Shown here piece after piece: positions 5,595 through 5,598 of a DNA stretch of 5,598 bases. A model generated the notes under the pieces. The model was not told where the DNA came from, made no database searches, and saw only the letters and a program-made list of their open reading frames with translations. How positions within the stretch are numbered: the first letter of the stretch is position 1; each line of letters starts with the position of its first letter. Both the position numbers and the translations under genes were made by a program. This DNA is from an uncultured Gemella sp. (GTDB lineage Bacteria; Bacillota; Bacilli; Staphylococcales; Gemellaceae), in NCBI GenBank assembly GCA_945929765.1, contig CAMEOL010000075.1, forward strand, positions 1 to 5,598, written 5' to 3'.

Positions 5595-5598
5595 ATTT

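Overview
This window looks like core chromosome of a low-GC Gram-positive bacterium (Firmicutes, class Bacilli). It is very AT-rich, its genes are preceded by GGAGG-type Shine-Dalgarno sites, its promoters are canonical sigma-A type, and its RpoB, L10 and L7/L12 sequences resemble those of bacilli. Gemella or a close relative is my best guess from recall, but the sequence alone does not prove a genus.

Every convincing gene lies on the minus strand, so transcription runs from high to low coordinates. From upstream to downstream the order is: a symmetric terminator hairpin at the right edge (5553-5594); the promoter, preQ1-I-type riboswitch and terminator of queT (about 5379-5498); queT, a queuosine-precursor transporter (4823-5353); a strong promoter and the L10 leader with its attenuator (4643-4803); rplJ (L10, 4100-4600) and rplL (L7/L12, 3693-4055); a 255-bp spacer with a strong terminator, an AT hairpin and a short direct repeat; a YbxB/RsmC-like methyltransferase (2826-3422); a promoter and structured leader (2707-2825); and rpoB (RNA polymerase beta subunit), from 2669 off the left edge, with about three quarters of the protein present.

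The order rplJ-rplL-ybxB-rpoB is the classic Bacilli arrangement that links the ribosomal stalk to RNA polymerase. Here it appears divided into separately controlled units. rplJL has its own promoter and an L10-responsive attenuator, and it ends at a strong terminator. rpoB has its own TTGACA/extended -10 promoter touching the ybxB stop codon, with leader hairpins that could attenuate transcription. queT sits where rplK-rplA or other genes stand in some relatives, and it is controlled by its own riboswitch.

I found no mobile element, CRISPR array, tRNA or rRNA, and no evidence of a wholly new system. The items most worth a second look are regulatory: the rpoB leader, the aptamer-loop/terminator-loop complementarity in the queT leader, an in-frame duplication of the queT 3' end that carries the rplJ -35 box, and two charged substitutions in the L7/L12 factor-binding region.
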